Shown here: positions 11,969 through 23,718 of the stretch, in pieces
Layout: each line of letters starts with the position of its first letter
Numbering within the stretch: the stretch's first letter is position 1
DNA from: Tenrec ecaudatus
Lineage: Eukaryota > Chordata > Mammalia > Afrosoricida > Tenrecidae
Direction of reading: 5' to 3'
Assembly: GCF_050624435.1 (NCBI RefSeq)
Contig: NC_134541.1
Span: forward strand, 11,710,995-11,774,994
DNA: 64,000 bases
Translations under genes and position numbers: made by a program
Notes under the pieces: generated by a model
Told to the model about the DNA's origin: nothing
The model's input: only the letters and a program-made list of their open reading frames with translations
Database searches by the model: none

Positions 11969-13845
11969 TAGCATTTTTTTTCCTTTCTCTTTTCTGCATT
12001 GCCCACAAAACAAAACAGGAAGAAAAGGCGCAGGTTTTTCTGAGCGTGCAGGGCCAGGGTCTCTGAAGGAGGCAGGTGCCCCAGCTTCTACAGGAGGACG
12101 GGGTGCTCAGGGTAGCTTTGAGTTCTTTGGGGTTCAAAGTACCGCTGACATTCCATCAGGACAGCTCTTTTGGCTAACTATAGAAGAAGGCATCTTAGAT
12201 TTTCATCTTAGGGGGAGGGGGTCCCCTGTTGAACGCCCCAGTGTGCGTCGCTGCGGAATGTGGGCTGAGTTACGGCTGGTGGGTAAACTTCCGCCCTGGG
12301 TTCTGTGGGCTGAGAGGCGCCACTTGGATGGAGGACATGGGCATGAGCTAGACGTGTAATAGAGGCCAATGGTGATTTTTTTTCTTCTCAAAAACGGTTT
12401 TGCACATCTTTTTCAGAGCTGATAGACACACACCTTAGCTGGATACAAAACATATTATGAGACAGAGTGACTGTGCTCTTTGATCCGAGAAATCCAAGTC
12501 GAAGGTAATGGATGTTTCGCCCTCTCCCTTGGGGTTTCCTTAACTGTTACTTGTCGACCATGCCGACGACGACGCCATAGAGTCGAAGGGTCCTGTCCTC
12601 AAAGGGCATGAGTTAGATGCTTAGAGGCCGGGGGGAGGGGAGCCTGCATGTTCTCTGAGGGTCCCCACCCCCACACTGCCCTGCTCCTCCTCCTGTTCTC
12701 CGTAGGCAATTGGTGGTGGGGAGGGGGCGTTCCCTTCTGATCTCGCTCACCAGGCCGAGCATGCTTGTGGAGGCTCCTGGGTACGGAGGCCATCTCTGTT
12801 CTCAGATGGCCAGGGTGGGATGCACCTGCGATAAGTCAGACCAAACCGCCCCTGTGCTGGGATTCCTCCTGGGTCAAGGACAGTGGCATTTTGACAGGAC
12901 GGCTCTGGAACATCCCACAGGTGGTCTCTGCTCTGAAAGCCCAGTAACACACAGGGCTGATTGCTTCCCCAAGCCCCCTTCAGAACCATGTGTCCCCCAG
13001 GGGGCTTCCCGGGCCAGGGATCTGGGGACAGAAATGCTGTTAACACAGCTGCTCAGCGTGTAAGCCACTGAGAACAAGGCCTTTTCAATGTGCTTGTCCC
13101 CATGCCAGCGCTTCTGACCCCACAGGGGCCTGGGAACGCAGGCTTGGCTAGGCGCCGTGGACTGCAGTGCCCACTTCTAATCTGCGTGGAATCGGAGTGG
13201 GCTGAGTCATGACTTCTTGGACTCTGCCCACAGCTTTGGGCTACGGTCCTATCAAAGGTTTTTTGTCCTCCCCTGGGAGCCTCCTCCAAGGCCCCAAGCT
13301 CTTGGGCATGCAACAGTGGTGGGAGAGGATGAAAGAAAAGTCCTTCGGCCTGGGCACGGGGCCCCGGACCCTCCGCCCTCACCCCGCAGACCCTGGCTTT
13401 GTGCGCGGTGCTCAGTCTAGCTTGCCTTAGGAGCAGACGTTCCAAAGAACCCTTCATGGGCTTTCCGGTGGGTCCAAGACCGAGGGAGGGAGGAGGCCAT
13501 GCTGGCCGCCACACCCTGAGGTAATCCAGTCCCCCTCTAAGCTGGAGGGACAGTGTTGGCACGCAAGGGGCTGCAGTGGAGACATGCTAAAGCAGAGCCC
13601 GGGTTCCTGTGCCCCCACCCCCACCCCCAGGGGCTTCCTTCTGAAAGGGGAGAACCTCTGAGCCAGGCAGCGGGCATCCATACAACACGGAACATCCCAG
13701 GGGTCATGGCCGGACACAAGGCTCCTCCTGCCACCCTGGAATAGATCTGTGGCCTCAGGGAATTTTCAGTGATTCCACCCCCCAAGCGGATCACCAGGCC
13801 TTTCTTCACAGTGCCCTCTGGGAGGACGCACATTGTTAGCATCCA

Positions 13846-14034
13846 GCAAACACTGCCATCGAGCCAGTTTCGACTCCTGGCGACCCTACGGGGCAGAGTA
13901 GAACTGCCTGTGTGGGCGTGAGACTGCAGCTCTATGGAAGTAGAAAGCCCCCTCTTTCTCCCTCCAAGCAGCTGATAGATTTGAACTGCTGACTTTGCAG
14001 CCCAATGAGTGACTGCTTCGGCACGAGGGCTCCT
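13846..14034 (-). mobile_element. AfroSINE, minus, full length
   Basis: From 'actgccatcgagccagtttcgactcctggcgaccctacggggcagagtag' to 'cacgagggctcctt'. The tail half is well kept. Confidence 0.85.
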
Positions 14035-14144
14035 TCAGCATCCAGTGGACAGCAGAAGGATGTGGACTTTTGATTCAGATGGAATGTCTGGTGACATGTC
14101 TGAGAGCAGACACACCACACTCGCCCCGTCTAGCCGGCCCTACT

Positions 14145-14300
14145 GCCGCCGCCAAGGTCAAAGTACTTGGCTGCCAGCCCAAAGGTGGGGGATTTGAATC
14201 CCCCAGCTGCTCAGAGGAGAAGCTTCTGTAAAGATTTATAGGGGGCAATTCTAATCTGTCTTGTCGAGGCTCAGCAGCAGGGTGGGCTTTGGTGTAGGGC
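14145..14300 (+). mobile_element. AfroSINE, plus, truncated at both ends
   Basis: 'ttggctgccagcccaaaggtgggggatttgaatcc' is the head with a changed B box. It ends near 'cttgtcgaggctcagcagc', before a Charlie fragment. Confidence 0.65.
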
Positions 14301-14305
14301 CACAT

Positions 14306-14395
14306 TGGCCCACAGTCTGTTTTTGTAAGTAAAGCTTCATTGGCACCAGTCACATCCCTGTGCTGGATGGCTGAGAGAGAGACCCTCCGCGCGCC
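14306..14395 (-). mobile_element. Fragment of a Charlie-like hAT element
   Basis: The stretch 'cagtctgtttttgtaagtaaagcttcattgg' matches the inner part of the same mammalian Charlie-type family as the element at 16478, in reverse orientation. Neither terminus is present. It abuts a plus SINE fragment. Confidence 0.5.
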
Positions 14396-14849
14396 AGGAG
14401 AGAGGTGATGGGGCTGAGATGTTTCATTCCGGCCAATGTGCCTCCTAAACCAGCCCCACTTGCCGCGATGCAGAACAGGCTGTGGTGAGCTCCCAGACTG
14501 GGATGTACTAGATAGAAAGGCCCGGTGAGCTATTTCTGAAGATCAGTCCAGGACAACCCTGTGAGCCTGGGGTCCTTACCGGGATGGGGCTGACAACCTC
14601 AGTGGCCACCTAGCTCACGGGGCAGCCTCTTCACTGACCATGGAGCCTGGCACTCCCATCCGGGCACCTCATTAATGCCACAGCCAGGGACAGCATGAGT
14701 TGGGGGGGGGCAGGAGTAAAAGGCTTCAGACAAAGTGACAGCTCACGTGAGGACAGAGGAAAACCAGCTTCTCTTGGCCTTCGTGAGGGGCTGTCAAGCA
14801 CCTGCTGAGCTCACGGAGCCCAGGTGCCGTGGAGGTCACTCCTTGAGCT

Positions 14850-15004
14850 GCTTTCTGCAAGGTCCCCAGCTGCTCCTCGGAGAGAGACAGGGCTTTCTAA
14901 CCCATAAAGAGTGAGTGCCTTGGGGACCGCGGGGGCAGTTCTACCTGGTTCTACAGCGTGGCTGGGAGTCAGCATCGCCTCGGTGGCAGGGAGTGTGGCT
15001 TGGT
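14850..15004 (+). mobile_element. AfroSINE, plus, head missing
   Basis: It starts in 'cagctgctcctcggagagagacagggctttctaaccc' and ends 'gtggctgggagtcagcatcgcctcggtggcagggagtgtgg'. Confidence 0.75.
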
Positions 15005-15009
15005 GTGCA

Positions 15010-16470
15010 AGGCCCAGGCTGGGGGCTCTCACGCCCCGGCAGGCTGCCTTCCTGGAAGGCGTGACATTGGGGCAGGGGTGGGAGGACAGGTGGTGGAGCA
15101 GCGTAGATGCCCCAACAGTTGATGGCAGTGCTGGGGGCAGAGGCTCAACACCTAACCTGAGCTTCCTTTGCCTCCTCCGCTCACTTACCGCATGCCCATG
15201 AGTGAGCCCCCAGCAAGAGAACACCCCAAGGTCCAGGGCACAGCAACGGAAGTGAGGTGGTCAGACCGTGGAGACGGAGTGAGGTAGGTGAGGGGAGGTG
15301 ACAAGTAGAGAGCAGGAGACACCCCCTACACACACACACTTCCCCAGGAGATTTCACAGGCATGTCAGAAACAACCCACATCTGCAAGCGTGACCCTGGA
15401 GCGTCTGTCTCTCTTGAATAGTCCAGGGCTCTGTGTCCTCTCTAGAGAGCTTCCTGTGGGGGCTGAACAGGCCGGGAAGGGGCCCCCACTGCAGCCCTGT
15501 GTTTGCAGCAGGAAACCCCTCCAAGACAGAGGCCCCCGTGGGTGCCAGCTCCCTGCCCAGCAGCTATTTTTAGCACCCAGAGCCTCTGGAAACTTCCCAG
15601 GAAGGAGCAGCTCCTCCGTTTCCTAGGCTGAGAAAACAGGAAGCCCTTCAAAGTCCGGGCTTTCAAATGCTTCACAGGGTGCTAGGCCGCCCTTCTGCCT
15701 CCCTGGCAGCCCTTTCCTGCCCGGGCCTGGGGTGCGGGTGGGAGCAGAGGCTTGGCTGAGGACCCTAGTTACTCCTCCATGCACCTCCTGATGGGTCCGT
15801 CCACTCTTCTACCCCGAGAACGGACCGTGAGGGGCTCTAGACACAGCCCCAGCCCGGGAGATCCACGGGCCCCTGCTGGACAGACGAGGGAAGCGAGGCA
15901 CAGAGAGGGGTACAGGAAGTAGGGACCCTGAGCTGTGGCACCCACCACCTGTGGGAATGGGAGTCACTCTCCTCATCCCTGATTCGCCAGCATGGCCCCC
16001 AAAAGTTAACATCCCCCCCAAATTAAGACAGTCACCCCCCCCCCCCACACCCGTGTCCTCTTGCTTGGGCTGGGCTGTTTCTCATGGGAAACACTGCCAA
16101 TCCCAAAAAACCTCCAGGAGCAGCCCGGGCAGAGTTGGAATCCACTCAGACAACATTTGCACCTCAGGGCCCCTGGCAGAGCTAGCACCTCCTGTTAAAA
16201 ACAAAACAAGGGGGGCGGTGACACTGTACACATCAAAGTCCCCCTGCGCCCATCCCCTCATGGCATGCTGAGTGGCAGCAATGGGCCAACATTGTGTTCT
16301 CCTGGCTCTAGGACTCCGATCCCTGTCTCTGTGCACCCCCCTCTCCCCCCCCCCTTCTGGGTAAGAGTTGACCTTTTGGCCTCTGTGTGATGGTTTGTCA
16401 GTAGGACACTGATCTTAAGCGTAACATCCTTTGTTTTGTCTGCTGCTGCTGGTCGAAAGGGCGATCTTGG
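15010..16470. other. No gene seen
   Basis: Unique sequence with a MEF2-type site at 15564 and C runs at 16011-16046. Confidence 0.45.
15564..15573 (+). promoter_or_regulatory. Perfect MEF2-type site CTATTTTTAG
   Basis: The second exact match to the consensus within 3.6 kb. The neighbourhood has no repeat signature. Confidence 0.3.
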
Positions 16471-16477
16471 GCTAGGC

Positions 16478-16645
16478 CAGGGGCCGGCAAACACTCCGAA
16501 GTAAAACTGAAAACGAAACTTCCACCGTTTCCTGGAAGGGCTGCTACCTACCTGATGATGAGTCCCTGGCTTTGTAAAAATAGATTTGTGGCTCTTAAGT
16601 AATTTTCGAATTGTTGTGAGGGACAACAAAGTTTGCCGACCCCTG
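16478..16645. mobile_element. hAT-Charlie-like miniature element
   Basis: The terminal inverted repeats are CAGGGGCCGGCAAAC at the left and GTTTGCCGACCCCTG at the right, enclosing about 140 bases with no coding. Flanking octamers GGCTAGGC and AGCCAGCC match at five of eight positions, as expected of an old 8 bp duplication. The termini are those of mammalian Charlie-related elements beginning 'caggggtcggcaaac'. Confidence 0.7.
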
Positions 16646-16924
16646 AGCCAGCCGGTTCTGGGCTCAGCACGCCTCGAGGTGTGCTCTGTTGCAGGTCGTT
16701 GCCTCCGTGTGACTTTAAGAATTCTAGCTCTTCATCTGTTCTTACTCTCATCTGGGACCGACTCTTGTGACCCCGATCAGGACAGCCCGTGGTGGGAGCG
16801 GGGCTCCGCTAGTTCTTCTGGCCTCGGGGCAGGTGAGGTTGTGGCTTGCACAGACTTGCTTCCCCTGGGAGCTTTGGGGGTAACTTCTTACTGTTTGGAT
16901 CCAGGTGACTGGCCCAACTTGTAC

Positions 16925-17095
16925 TGCTCTGGATTCCGACTCACAGTGGCCCTCCTCCAGGGTAGAACTGCCCGGTGCGGTTTCCAAGGGTGGGATCTTG
17001 ATGGAAGCAGACCGGCACCTCTCTCCCAGGGAGTGTTGGGGGGGTAGCTTCCCATCGACATGGACAGGACTGTCCCCACTCTGTAGGGGCCCCTC
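16925..17095 (-). mobile_element. AfroSINE, minus, rearranged
   Basis: The tail 'ggattccgactcacagtggccctcctccagggtagaactgcc' is good, and the head side is diverged ('actctgtaggggcccctct'). It lies in the presumed last intron, about 400 bases before the terminal exon at 17490. Confidence 0.6.
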
Positions 17096-17467
17096 TTCGG
17101 TTGAGGGAGAACCGCATTTCATCACACTCATCCTTGACTGGGCGCTGCCCGTTAAGGGAAGCAGTTGAGAATGCAAAGCATGAACCCACGCTTGCATGGA
17201 ATAGGCGGAACCTTCAAAAGGTTCATGGGCCGTTCCAGTCCCACGAACTTTGAAGAAGGCCCTTGTCCAGGAGAGGGAGACAAGCTGATTGGAAACTCGT
17301 CCACCCCCCTTTCTGTCTCAGGGATGTGAACGAGGGCCGTTGTCATGAGCCAGCCAGTACGGCATGGCTTAAACAGGTACAACAAGCCAGTCACTAAGAC
17401 CAGCCCAATGGTTTGAGGTTCTAGAAAGCGAATCAGACCTGTTTTCAGTGCCGTCTCACTCACTGCG

Positions 17468-17489
17468 CCCCCCTTTCTTCTTTTGTAGT
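17468..17489 (+). promoter_or_regulatory. 3' splice site (polypyrimidine tract and AG) of the terminal exon
   Basis: The run of C and T with only one purine before the final AG is the best splice acceptor seen in the window. It sets the reading frame of the exon that follows, because the first two bases must complete a codon begun in the previous exon. Confidence 0.5.
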
Positions 17490-20400
17490 TAACGAAATCA
17501 TCAGGAAGGAGTTTTCGGGACCTCCCACCAGAACTCAGACGTAAAAGCAGGACTGAAGCAAGACACTTTCCACCTTCGGACCTGACCCCTCACCTCCGCC
17601 TCCTGCCCTGCACCCCTCTGACTCAGCGGCCACTGCGGAACAGACGACATGCCAGTTCCCACAGACTCTGCATTGAGGTGCTCGCCACCTCCCTCAGTCA
17701 ACACCCGAGGGATCGCTTTCTTCATTGCCCCAAAGAGCATGGTGTTCCATCCACGTAAGGGCCTTCTGACCAAAGAAACCAGGCATGCCGCGACGTGCCT
17801 GCTAGCTGAGCGGGCAAGCCCGGACACGTCCAGCTCCTGGGCCCTCTGACGGAGCTCTCAAAGCAATCAACCAAAGGAACAGGGCTCAGGAGTCTGGTCC
17901 AAACCAAGAAGCCATAGCCCCATGTCTGCGGACTGCCCAGCCACACACCAGGGTCACGGCTAAAGCCTGGCCGACCGCTTATCCCAAACCAAGACTGGCT
18001 GACTCGGATCTCCTCTCCAGATTTCTCAGCGTTAAGTTATGACAACCCTGCGCCTTTATTTTATTCTGTCCCCGCTGCAGCCCAACCTTCTCCATGGAAC
18101 GACTCAGCAGCTTCAAGTTTAAGCACATGCAATGGATTTTGAGGAGGAATGGTGAAAGGGCAGGGCTTTAAGTGAGGGCCTGTCTGGGGGTGAAACGCTT
18201 CTTCTATAGTTGGGTCCAGCCTGCACGGAGCAAGGACTGCTCAGGATTGGATCCCCAAGTTTGTCTCAGAGCTCTGCTTCAGCAGGCCCCATGCTGTGAT
18301 GCCCAGGCCCCCAACCCGCAGCTCCTGCAGACACCCCCGGATGAGCTGGGACCCAGCTGTGGGCATGCCACGACGCCTTCATCAGCAACCACAGGGATCT
18401 CCAGACCCTGTGATGTGCCTTCTAGTTGATCCACCCCACACTGACCTGATAGGGCAGAACTGCCCCTGGGCCTGCTAGGCTGCCAGCTCTTTCTCCCGTG
18501 GAACCAGGGTTGGCCTGAACAGCTCATCATCGGTTGGCGGGCCAAGTGCTTATTGTGCACATAGCTCCTAGCACTCCCACAGACAGCGATTCCTCAGCCC
18601 CCCCCCCCCCCCCGCTGGGCACGAGGCCTGCGAGGAGGATGGGGCGGGTAGAACTTGCACTGTGGTTGCTGAACCTTCCAGAGTGACGGCCGCGATGTCC
18701 GTGTTCCAGACAGAGGCGTCCATCTGTCTGTCCCTTTCGTAAACATCAAGCATTTCCTTGCACCCCCTTCCTCCTCCCGCCCCAAGCCCAGAGGAACGCA
18801 CAATGGTTATACCAGTGAGAGCTGACCACTGCTGCAGGATCGCCAGCATGCTAACTTCCGCCGGACTCTCCAGGGCGCTCCTCGCCCAACCACCTTGGCC
18901 CGCCTGCTCCAGCCAGCCAGGGGCGGCTCTCCCTTGGCCTGGCCCACAGCCACCTTTGCACATGACAAACTTTGGCCCTTCCTCCATCGCGGAATGTTGC
19001 AGCCACATGCCTTCCTGCTTTGTAGCAAAAACCCCGGGCCTCCCTGTCGACAGGGCGAGAAAGGACTGGTGCATCTTCTAACCACGCCGCCTGGCCGCTC
19101 AGGTCCACGTGCCGCCTAAGACTGCTGCCTGCGGAGGAAGCAGCTTTGGTCCAGGACACACACGGGCCCAGAGGGCGACCGTAGAGACTGCGGGCTGTCA
19201 AGTATCGTCAGTTACAAATGGCAGGCAGCCGCCTGGGTTTGAAGGAGCTCGCGTGGGCAAAGCATGAGCTAGCTATCCCATGTAAACTCGCAGCCCTGGG
19301 GCTGAATGCTGGCTGCCTGGGACATTGCCAAGTCTCCCTGTGTCCTAATGCTGCTGCTTGGTCACATGTAACAGCCATCCCAACGGACGGACGCGGGGTG
19401 ACGGAACGTTTATTCTCAGCTGCATTGTATGCTCTGTACTCTGCCCTGCTGGAGTTAGAACATATTTATAAACGGCCAGAATGTTCTTCCCCAGTGCCTC
19501 TCTCCTTACATATATGTTGATCTTAAGAGAAACGATGTATTCTGCAACATTTTTGTTACTAAGAAAACGACTTGGAACCGACTTGCTGCTGGGTGCCCAT
19601 CTCCCAGCATCAGGGGTGGGGTGATAAAGTACACCCCCTCTGTGTTTTGTTTGAGGGTGATGCCGCCTCTCTTTATTCAGCCTGTGAGTGAAGGGGGCTG
19701 TGTTGTAAGGCGTAGAACCGCCCCCTACCCAGAAGCAACCCAGGATAATTTGATTTTTCACCAAAACCTGTACTTGTGATGTGATTCCAAGTGAGCCCCA
19801 GTTGTGTCTTTGAAGTGTCCTAAATGCAGGCTGTGGTCCACAGCAGCAGGATGGACACTGCCGCCGGGCCATCCCGCAGAGCAGTCCGAAACGCTGACGC
19901 TTGCTCACGTCGCCTTTCCAAGTGCTCCCCATTGTTCCAAATGGAAAACCCGGCAGCAGGCCACTTCACGCCGCTGTTCATTTTTTGAGTTTACTAGGAG
20001 GCCACATGGGCTGTGACACTCGACCAGCTGGGCCCCTGCCCTCCGATGCCTCTTAGCCTCGGGGCCGGAAGACTCATGGAACCAAACCAGCGCCTTCAGC
20101 CATGACCCTGAGCATACCTCCTGCGACCGCAGTGCCTTGAGTGGGAGCCGACCTCGCGGCCCGCACTCTGCCCCAAACAAACCTTCCTGGTGGCTGGTGA
20201 GCGAGAGCGACCCCCCCCCCCCGCCTCTGAAAATGAGGTGCAGTTACTGGACGTGAGAGGTGGAACCATCTCCCCAGAATGACATCGCAGGGGACAGGGC
20301 GTGGGGTCTATGGCCTTGGGGACCATTAACTTAGCATCTTGGTCAGCTTGTCAAAGAACCTCACATGCCCCCATCACCTCTGTGGTCCCCCTCCTGGGGA

Positions 20401-20595
20401 GAAAATGGTGGGTGAGCCCTGCGGGGTGTGGGTTTGCCACCACCCCACCAACTGTTACAAGGCATTTGAATACATCACATTCCCCGGAAAAGCGTCTCCC
20501 CTCCAGTGTAATGCAGTTTATTTTTGCTACATGTAAAGTATTTTTATACGGCTTGTATCGTGATAGTTGAGCAATAAACCCATTGGAAGCAGTGG
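17490..20595 (+). CDS. Terminal exon of an unidentified plus-strand gene (17 codons, stop, long 3' UTR)
   Basis: A strong 3' splice site (pyrimidine-rich run with ccccccctttcttcttttgtag-like sequence ending at 17489) is followed by a frame that begins after two bases completing a split codon and reads NEIIRKEFSGPPTRTQT then TAA at about 17540-17542. The peptide is not low complexity and looks like a short charged helical C terminus. No stop-free alternative of comparable quality starts at this splice site: one other frame hits a stop at once. About 3 kb of sequence without a convincing reading frame follows, ending with AATAAA at 20571-20576, as expected of a 3' UTR. A degraded SINE lies within it at 18425-18550. 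Upstream coding exons were not found in the window, so the 5' part of the gene either lies outside or in exons too short to see. I do not recognise the protein. The feature span covers exon plus UTR; only about 53 bases are coding. Confidence 0.5.
18425..18550 (-). mobile_element. Degraded AfroSINE inside the presumed 3' UTR
   Basis: 'gatagggcagaactgcccctgggcctgctaggctgcc' and 'ctttctcccgtggaaccag' follow the order of the family's middle. Both ends are poorly kept, so it is an old insertion. Confidence 0.55.
18598..18613. repeat. Poly(C) run of 16 in the presumed 3' UTR
   Basis: Uninterrupted C run. In an RNA it would be a possible poly(C)-binding protein site. Confidence 0.95.
20571..20576 (+). 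terminator. Polyadenylation signal AATAAA
   Basis: AATAAA stands in a T/A-rich stretch (20515-20580) containing a TGTAAA element just upstream, and a G/T-bearing stretch follows within 30 bases ('cagtggctgtaccagtgtcttgtcttgtctc' region). This is the arrangement of a mammalian cleavage site, and it closes the 3' UTR that begins near 17543. Confidence 0.55.
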
Positions 20596-20937
20596 CTGTA
20601 CCAGTGTCTTGTCTTGTCTCCCAGGAGGGCACTCTCCCACCTGGACCTGCTCGGGGTCGGGCCTGCGCAGTTCATACTGTTGGGCCAGGGTCTCATCTTT
20701 CTGCGCAAGCCGTACGCACACCAACAGGCCCGGTCTATAGCCCATAACACAGGCTCCGAAGCCACTTGCTCACGGTTACAGAGCCAAGAGGGCGAGGATG
20801 GCGGGGATGGGCAGCATTTCCCTCCGTCACACGGAAGGTAGCCACGAGGGTCCATGGCACCTCCTGCCCCCTCTTCCTTAGAAAGAGCCTGCAGGCAAAC
20901 GAGACCTCGAACTCGCCGCACTCGGGCCTATGCTGAC

Positions 20938-21038
20938 ATAGAAAGCCTCATTCTCCCACGGAGCAGCTGGCGGTTTTGAACTGCTGACCTTGCAGTTGGA
21001 AGCCCAAGGCGTAACCACTACCCCACCAGGGGCCCCTC
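20938..21038 (-). mobile_element. AfroSINE, minus, head half
   Basis: 'tagaaagcctcattctcccacggagcagctggcggttttgaactgctgaccttgcag' runs into 'cgtaaccactaccccaccaggggccc'. The tail half is absent. Confidence 0.8.
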
Positions 21039-21844
21039 CAGGTTCCTAATGCCTGCCTTAAATCAACTGTCAGAGGGGCTCACCTCGCTTCAAGGCCTCT
21101 CGATCCTAGTCAAAAGGCCCCTCTTTGCTTACACGGTTTGTAGAAACACCAAGGTGAAACGTTTTTTAAGTGTACCTCTTACTGTCGGATGCTCAGATGC
21201 TGTAAGGACGAGAACATTCCCACTCCTTCCCTCCATAGGGGTTTGAGATGCTTGGGCAGTGACTTCCTTTTTTCTTTTTAAATCCCAACCACGTTCAAGC
21301 TTCATCCCATCCTTCATCCCTGCCTTGGCCCCTGTGGCTTATCCCCACTGCACCCTCGATGATCCAAGGCTACCGCGAGCTCACTCACTCAAAGCCCCCA
21401 CTGGTCAGCGTTCTGCGCCAGAGCTGCGAGTTCCCTGTGGGCAGGGACTCCCAAGCCCAGACATTGAAATGTCCCTAAGCCCCCTCTGGTCGCTAGGCCC
21501 ACCTGGTCTATATTTCTCCCCTTCAGAGCACAAGGTCACCCCAGTGTCTCTAAGAGCCCAGGGTTCTCAGCTTAGGACTGCGGGGGTGTGTGTCAGCTGG
21601 ATTCCCAGAAGGGCCCCCTGGTGAGGGACGGCTCCCGAGGGCCGCTGTTCAGTACGTTTTGGGCAGAATCACACAAGGTGGCCAACCGAATGGCGCTGGA
21701 CTTGGGCAACTCAAAGTTGCGTACACAGGCAGGAGTCCTACAGGCAGCGTTTTCTGAGGGCCACACCCCCAAGGGGTGGATCTGCTCCCCCCCCTGCCCC
21801 CATGACCATCTTTCTCTTATTTACTTTCTGAAAACCTACCACTG

Positions 21845-22050
21845 AAGGAGCCTAGTGGGCAAAGTGACAGGCTTCTTACCGTGAAGGTCCATGGTTCAAA
21901 CCTACAAGCTGCTCCACAGGAACACAATGAGGCTGTTAGCCCCTGTACAAGATTTATAGCCTCAGAAATCCCAAGGAGCAGTTCTACCTGCCCTACATAT
22001 GGGGTCTCTACAAGACAGAACGGACCAGAGGGTGGTGGGTTTCCATTTCC
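21845..22050 (+). mobile_element. AfroSINE, plus, diverged
   Basis: 'aaggagcctagtgggcaaagtgacaggc' through 'atggttcaaacctac' (B box) to 'ggggtctctacaagacagaacggaccagagggtgg'. Changes are spread evenly, suggesting an older copy. Confidence 0.7.
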
Positions 22051-22828
22051 TTTTTGTGAGTAACACCGAAACAGAAGACCAGAACCATCATCGATCAGAC
22101 AAGAAGGTCGAGTAAAGCCACGGCCATTAAAGAAAGGCTGCCTGTGTCCGACACTTGCCCCAGCACAGTCACATCCAGCCCTGGCCTCAGTTTCCCCAGA
22201 TGTAAGGGATGGCAATATTCCCAACCACAAAGGGGTGTTGAGTGCTGAATGAGTATGATAAAATAGCCCATCATTTAGCACACAGATTAAGGCCTCTGCA
22301 ACAAGACTTCTCATCGTGGGCGGTACCACCCCCGGGGGGCACTGAATAGGGACCGTCAGGGTGGGGAGGGGGGTACAAAAAATGTCTACACTTTATTCTG
22401 GATTATGGTTCAGAGTACAAAAGTGATTAATTGCCAGGTGTGTGTGTGGGGGGGGGGGCACCACATACTTTTTTTCCTCTGAAAAGGGCCTGCACAAATT
22501 GACCCAGCACTTGACCTCCCTTTCCAAACCCTCTGGGAGGAGCCATCCAAGACTCCTTTGTGTTCCAACCACATCAATAAGGCTAGACACCAGTTTCTCC
22601 TATCTCTAAATCCTGAGACCAAGGGAAAGCACGGGGTGGGGAGCAACTTCTCAGCCTCGGGGGGGGGGGGATTTTTCCGCAAATCTGAAACCCTTCCTTG
22701 CCACCAACTGCCACCTGGGGTCGTCCTCCTCCAAGGGGTGGCAGTGGAACAGTGGCCTACTAGCAGGTGAGCCAGTCAGAAACAGTGAGGGGTACAGGTG
22801 TAAGACTTGAGCTCTCTGCAGCCCTCTA

Positions 22829-23043
22829 AAGGAGCCTGGGTGGCACAGTGGGTTATATGTGTTGGGCTGCGAACCATAGGTCAGCAGTTCGGAACCACCG
22901 GTCTCTCAGCAGGAGAAAGATGAGGCTGTCTGTTCCCATCATGACTTAGAGTCCCAGAAACCCACAGGGGCAGTTCTACTCTGACCTAGGAGTTCCACTG
23001 TGTCCTATGGGTCGGCGCCAAGCTGATGACAGTGAGGATTTTT
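22829..23043 (+). mobile_element. AfroSINE, plus, well preserved
   Basis: 'aggagcctgggtggcacagtgggttatatg', B box 'ggtcagcagttcggaacc', 'gagtcccagaaacccacaggggcagttctactctgacc' and tail 'atgggtcggcgccaagctgatgacagtgag' are all in place. Confidence 0.9.
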
Positions 23044-23134
23044 GATGCAGTGAGCGAGGCTCACCAGAGGCAGGAAACTGGCTCATTTGCAGGACAAGGT
23101 TGGGCATGAAATAATCACCCAGAACACCCTCTGA

Positions 23135-23322
23135 AATCAATCCTGGGGCCATCAACGCAGAGCAGCCCTGTAGGACAGAGCTGGACTGTCCCATGGGATC
23201 TCCAAGGCTGTCCATCTTTACAGCAACAGCCTCTTCTTCCCCAGAGGGGCTGGTAGATTTGAACCCCTGACCTTTCAGCGAGCGTCTGGGTACTTAAGCC
23301 CTGCACATCAGGGCTCCTTGGT
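23135..23322 (-). mobile_element. AfroSINE, minus
   Basis: 'ccatcaacgcagagcagccctgtaggacagagctgg' is the diverged tail; 'gtagatttgaacccctgacctttcagc' and 'cacatcagggctccttgg' are the head. Confidence 0.75.
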
Positions 23323-23718
23323 TCTCCTGGGGACCTTCAGCAGGAGTGTCATGCTGGACGGGGGTCGCCTTTGCTGCCAACCTTGTTGCGCTGTTTGGGA
23401 CGAAGGCGAGGGAGGTGGGGCCAGCCTTTCTTCAAAAAGGCCTTCTCCCACTGACCCGCCCTCCCCCACGCCCTCCCGGCGAAATGCAGAAGTTGAGCTA
23501 GATAAAGAGCCAGAGTGGCATTATCACCCAGGGGCGGGAAGCACCTGCCCTGCGCCTGCCCTTTCCCAGGCCCTCTGGGAATTCTAGGCTCCCTACACTT
23601 TCCAAGCACTCATGCTCTGCATCGAATGCAGCGACAGTCCAAGCTGTTTCCCAGGGGTCATGCATCATCAGCCCTTCACACAAAACAGCCCACTCACTGC
23701 CCTTGAGCTGCTTCTGAC

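Larger units (their letters stand above)
7760..13840. other. Largely unique sequence, presumed intron or upstream flank
   Basis: Unusually poor in young repeats compared with the rest of the window. It holds poly(C) runs at 7866 and 9295, one MIR core, and the 11740-12020 stretch with CpG clustering and a MEF2-type site. No exon was recognised. Confidence 0.5.
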
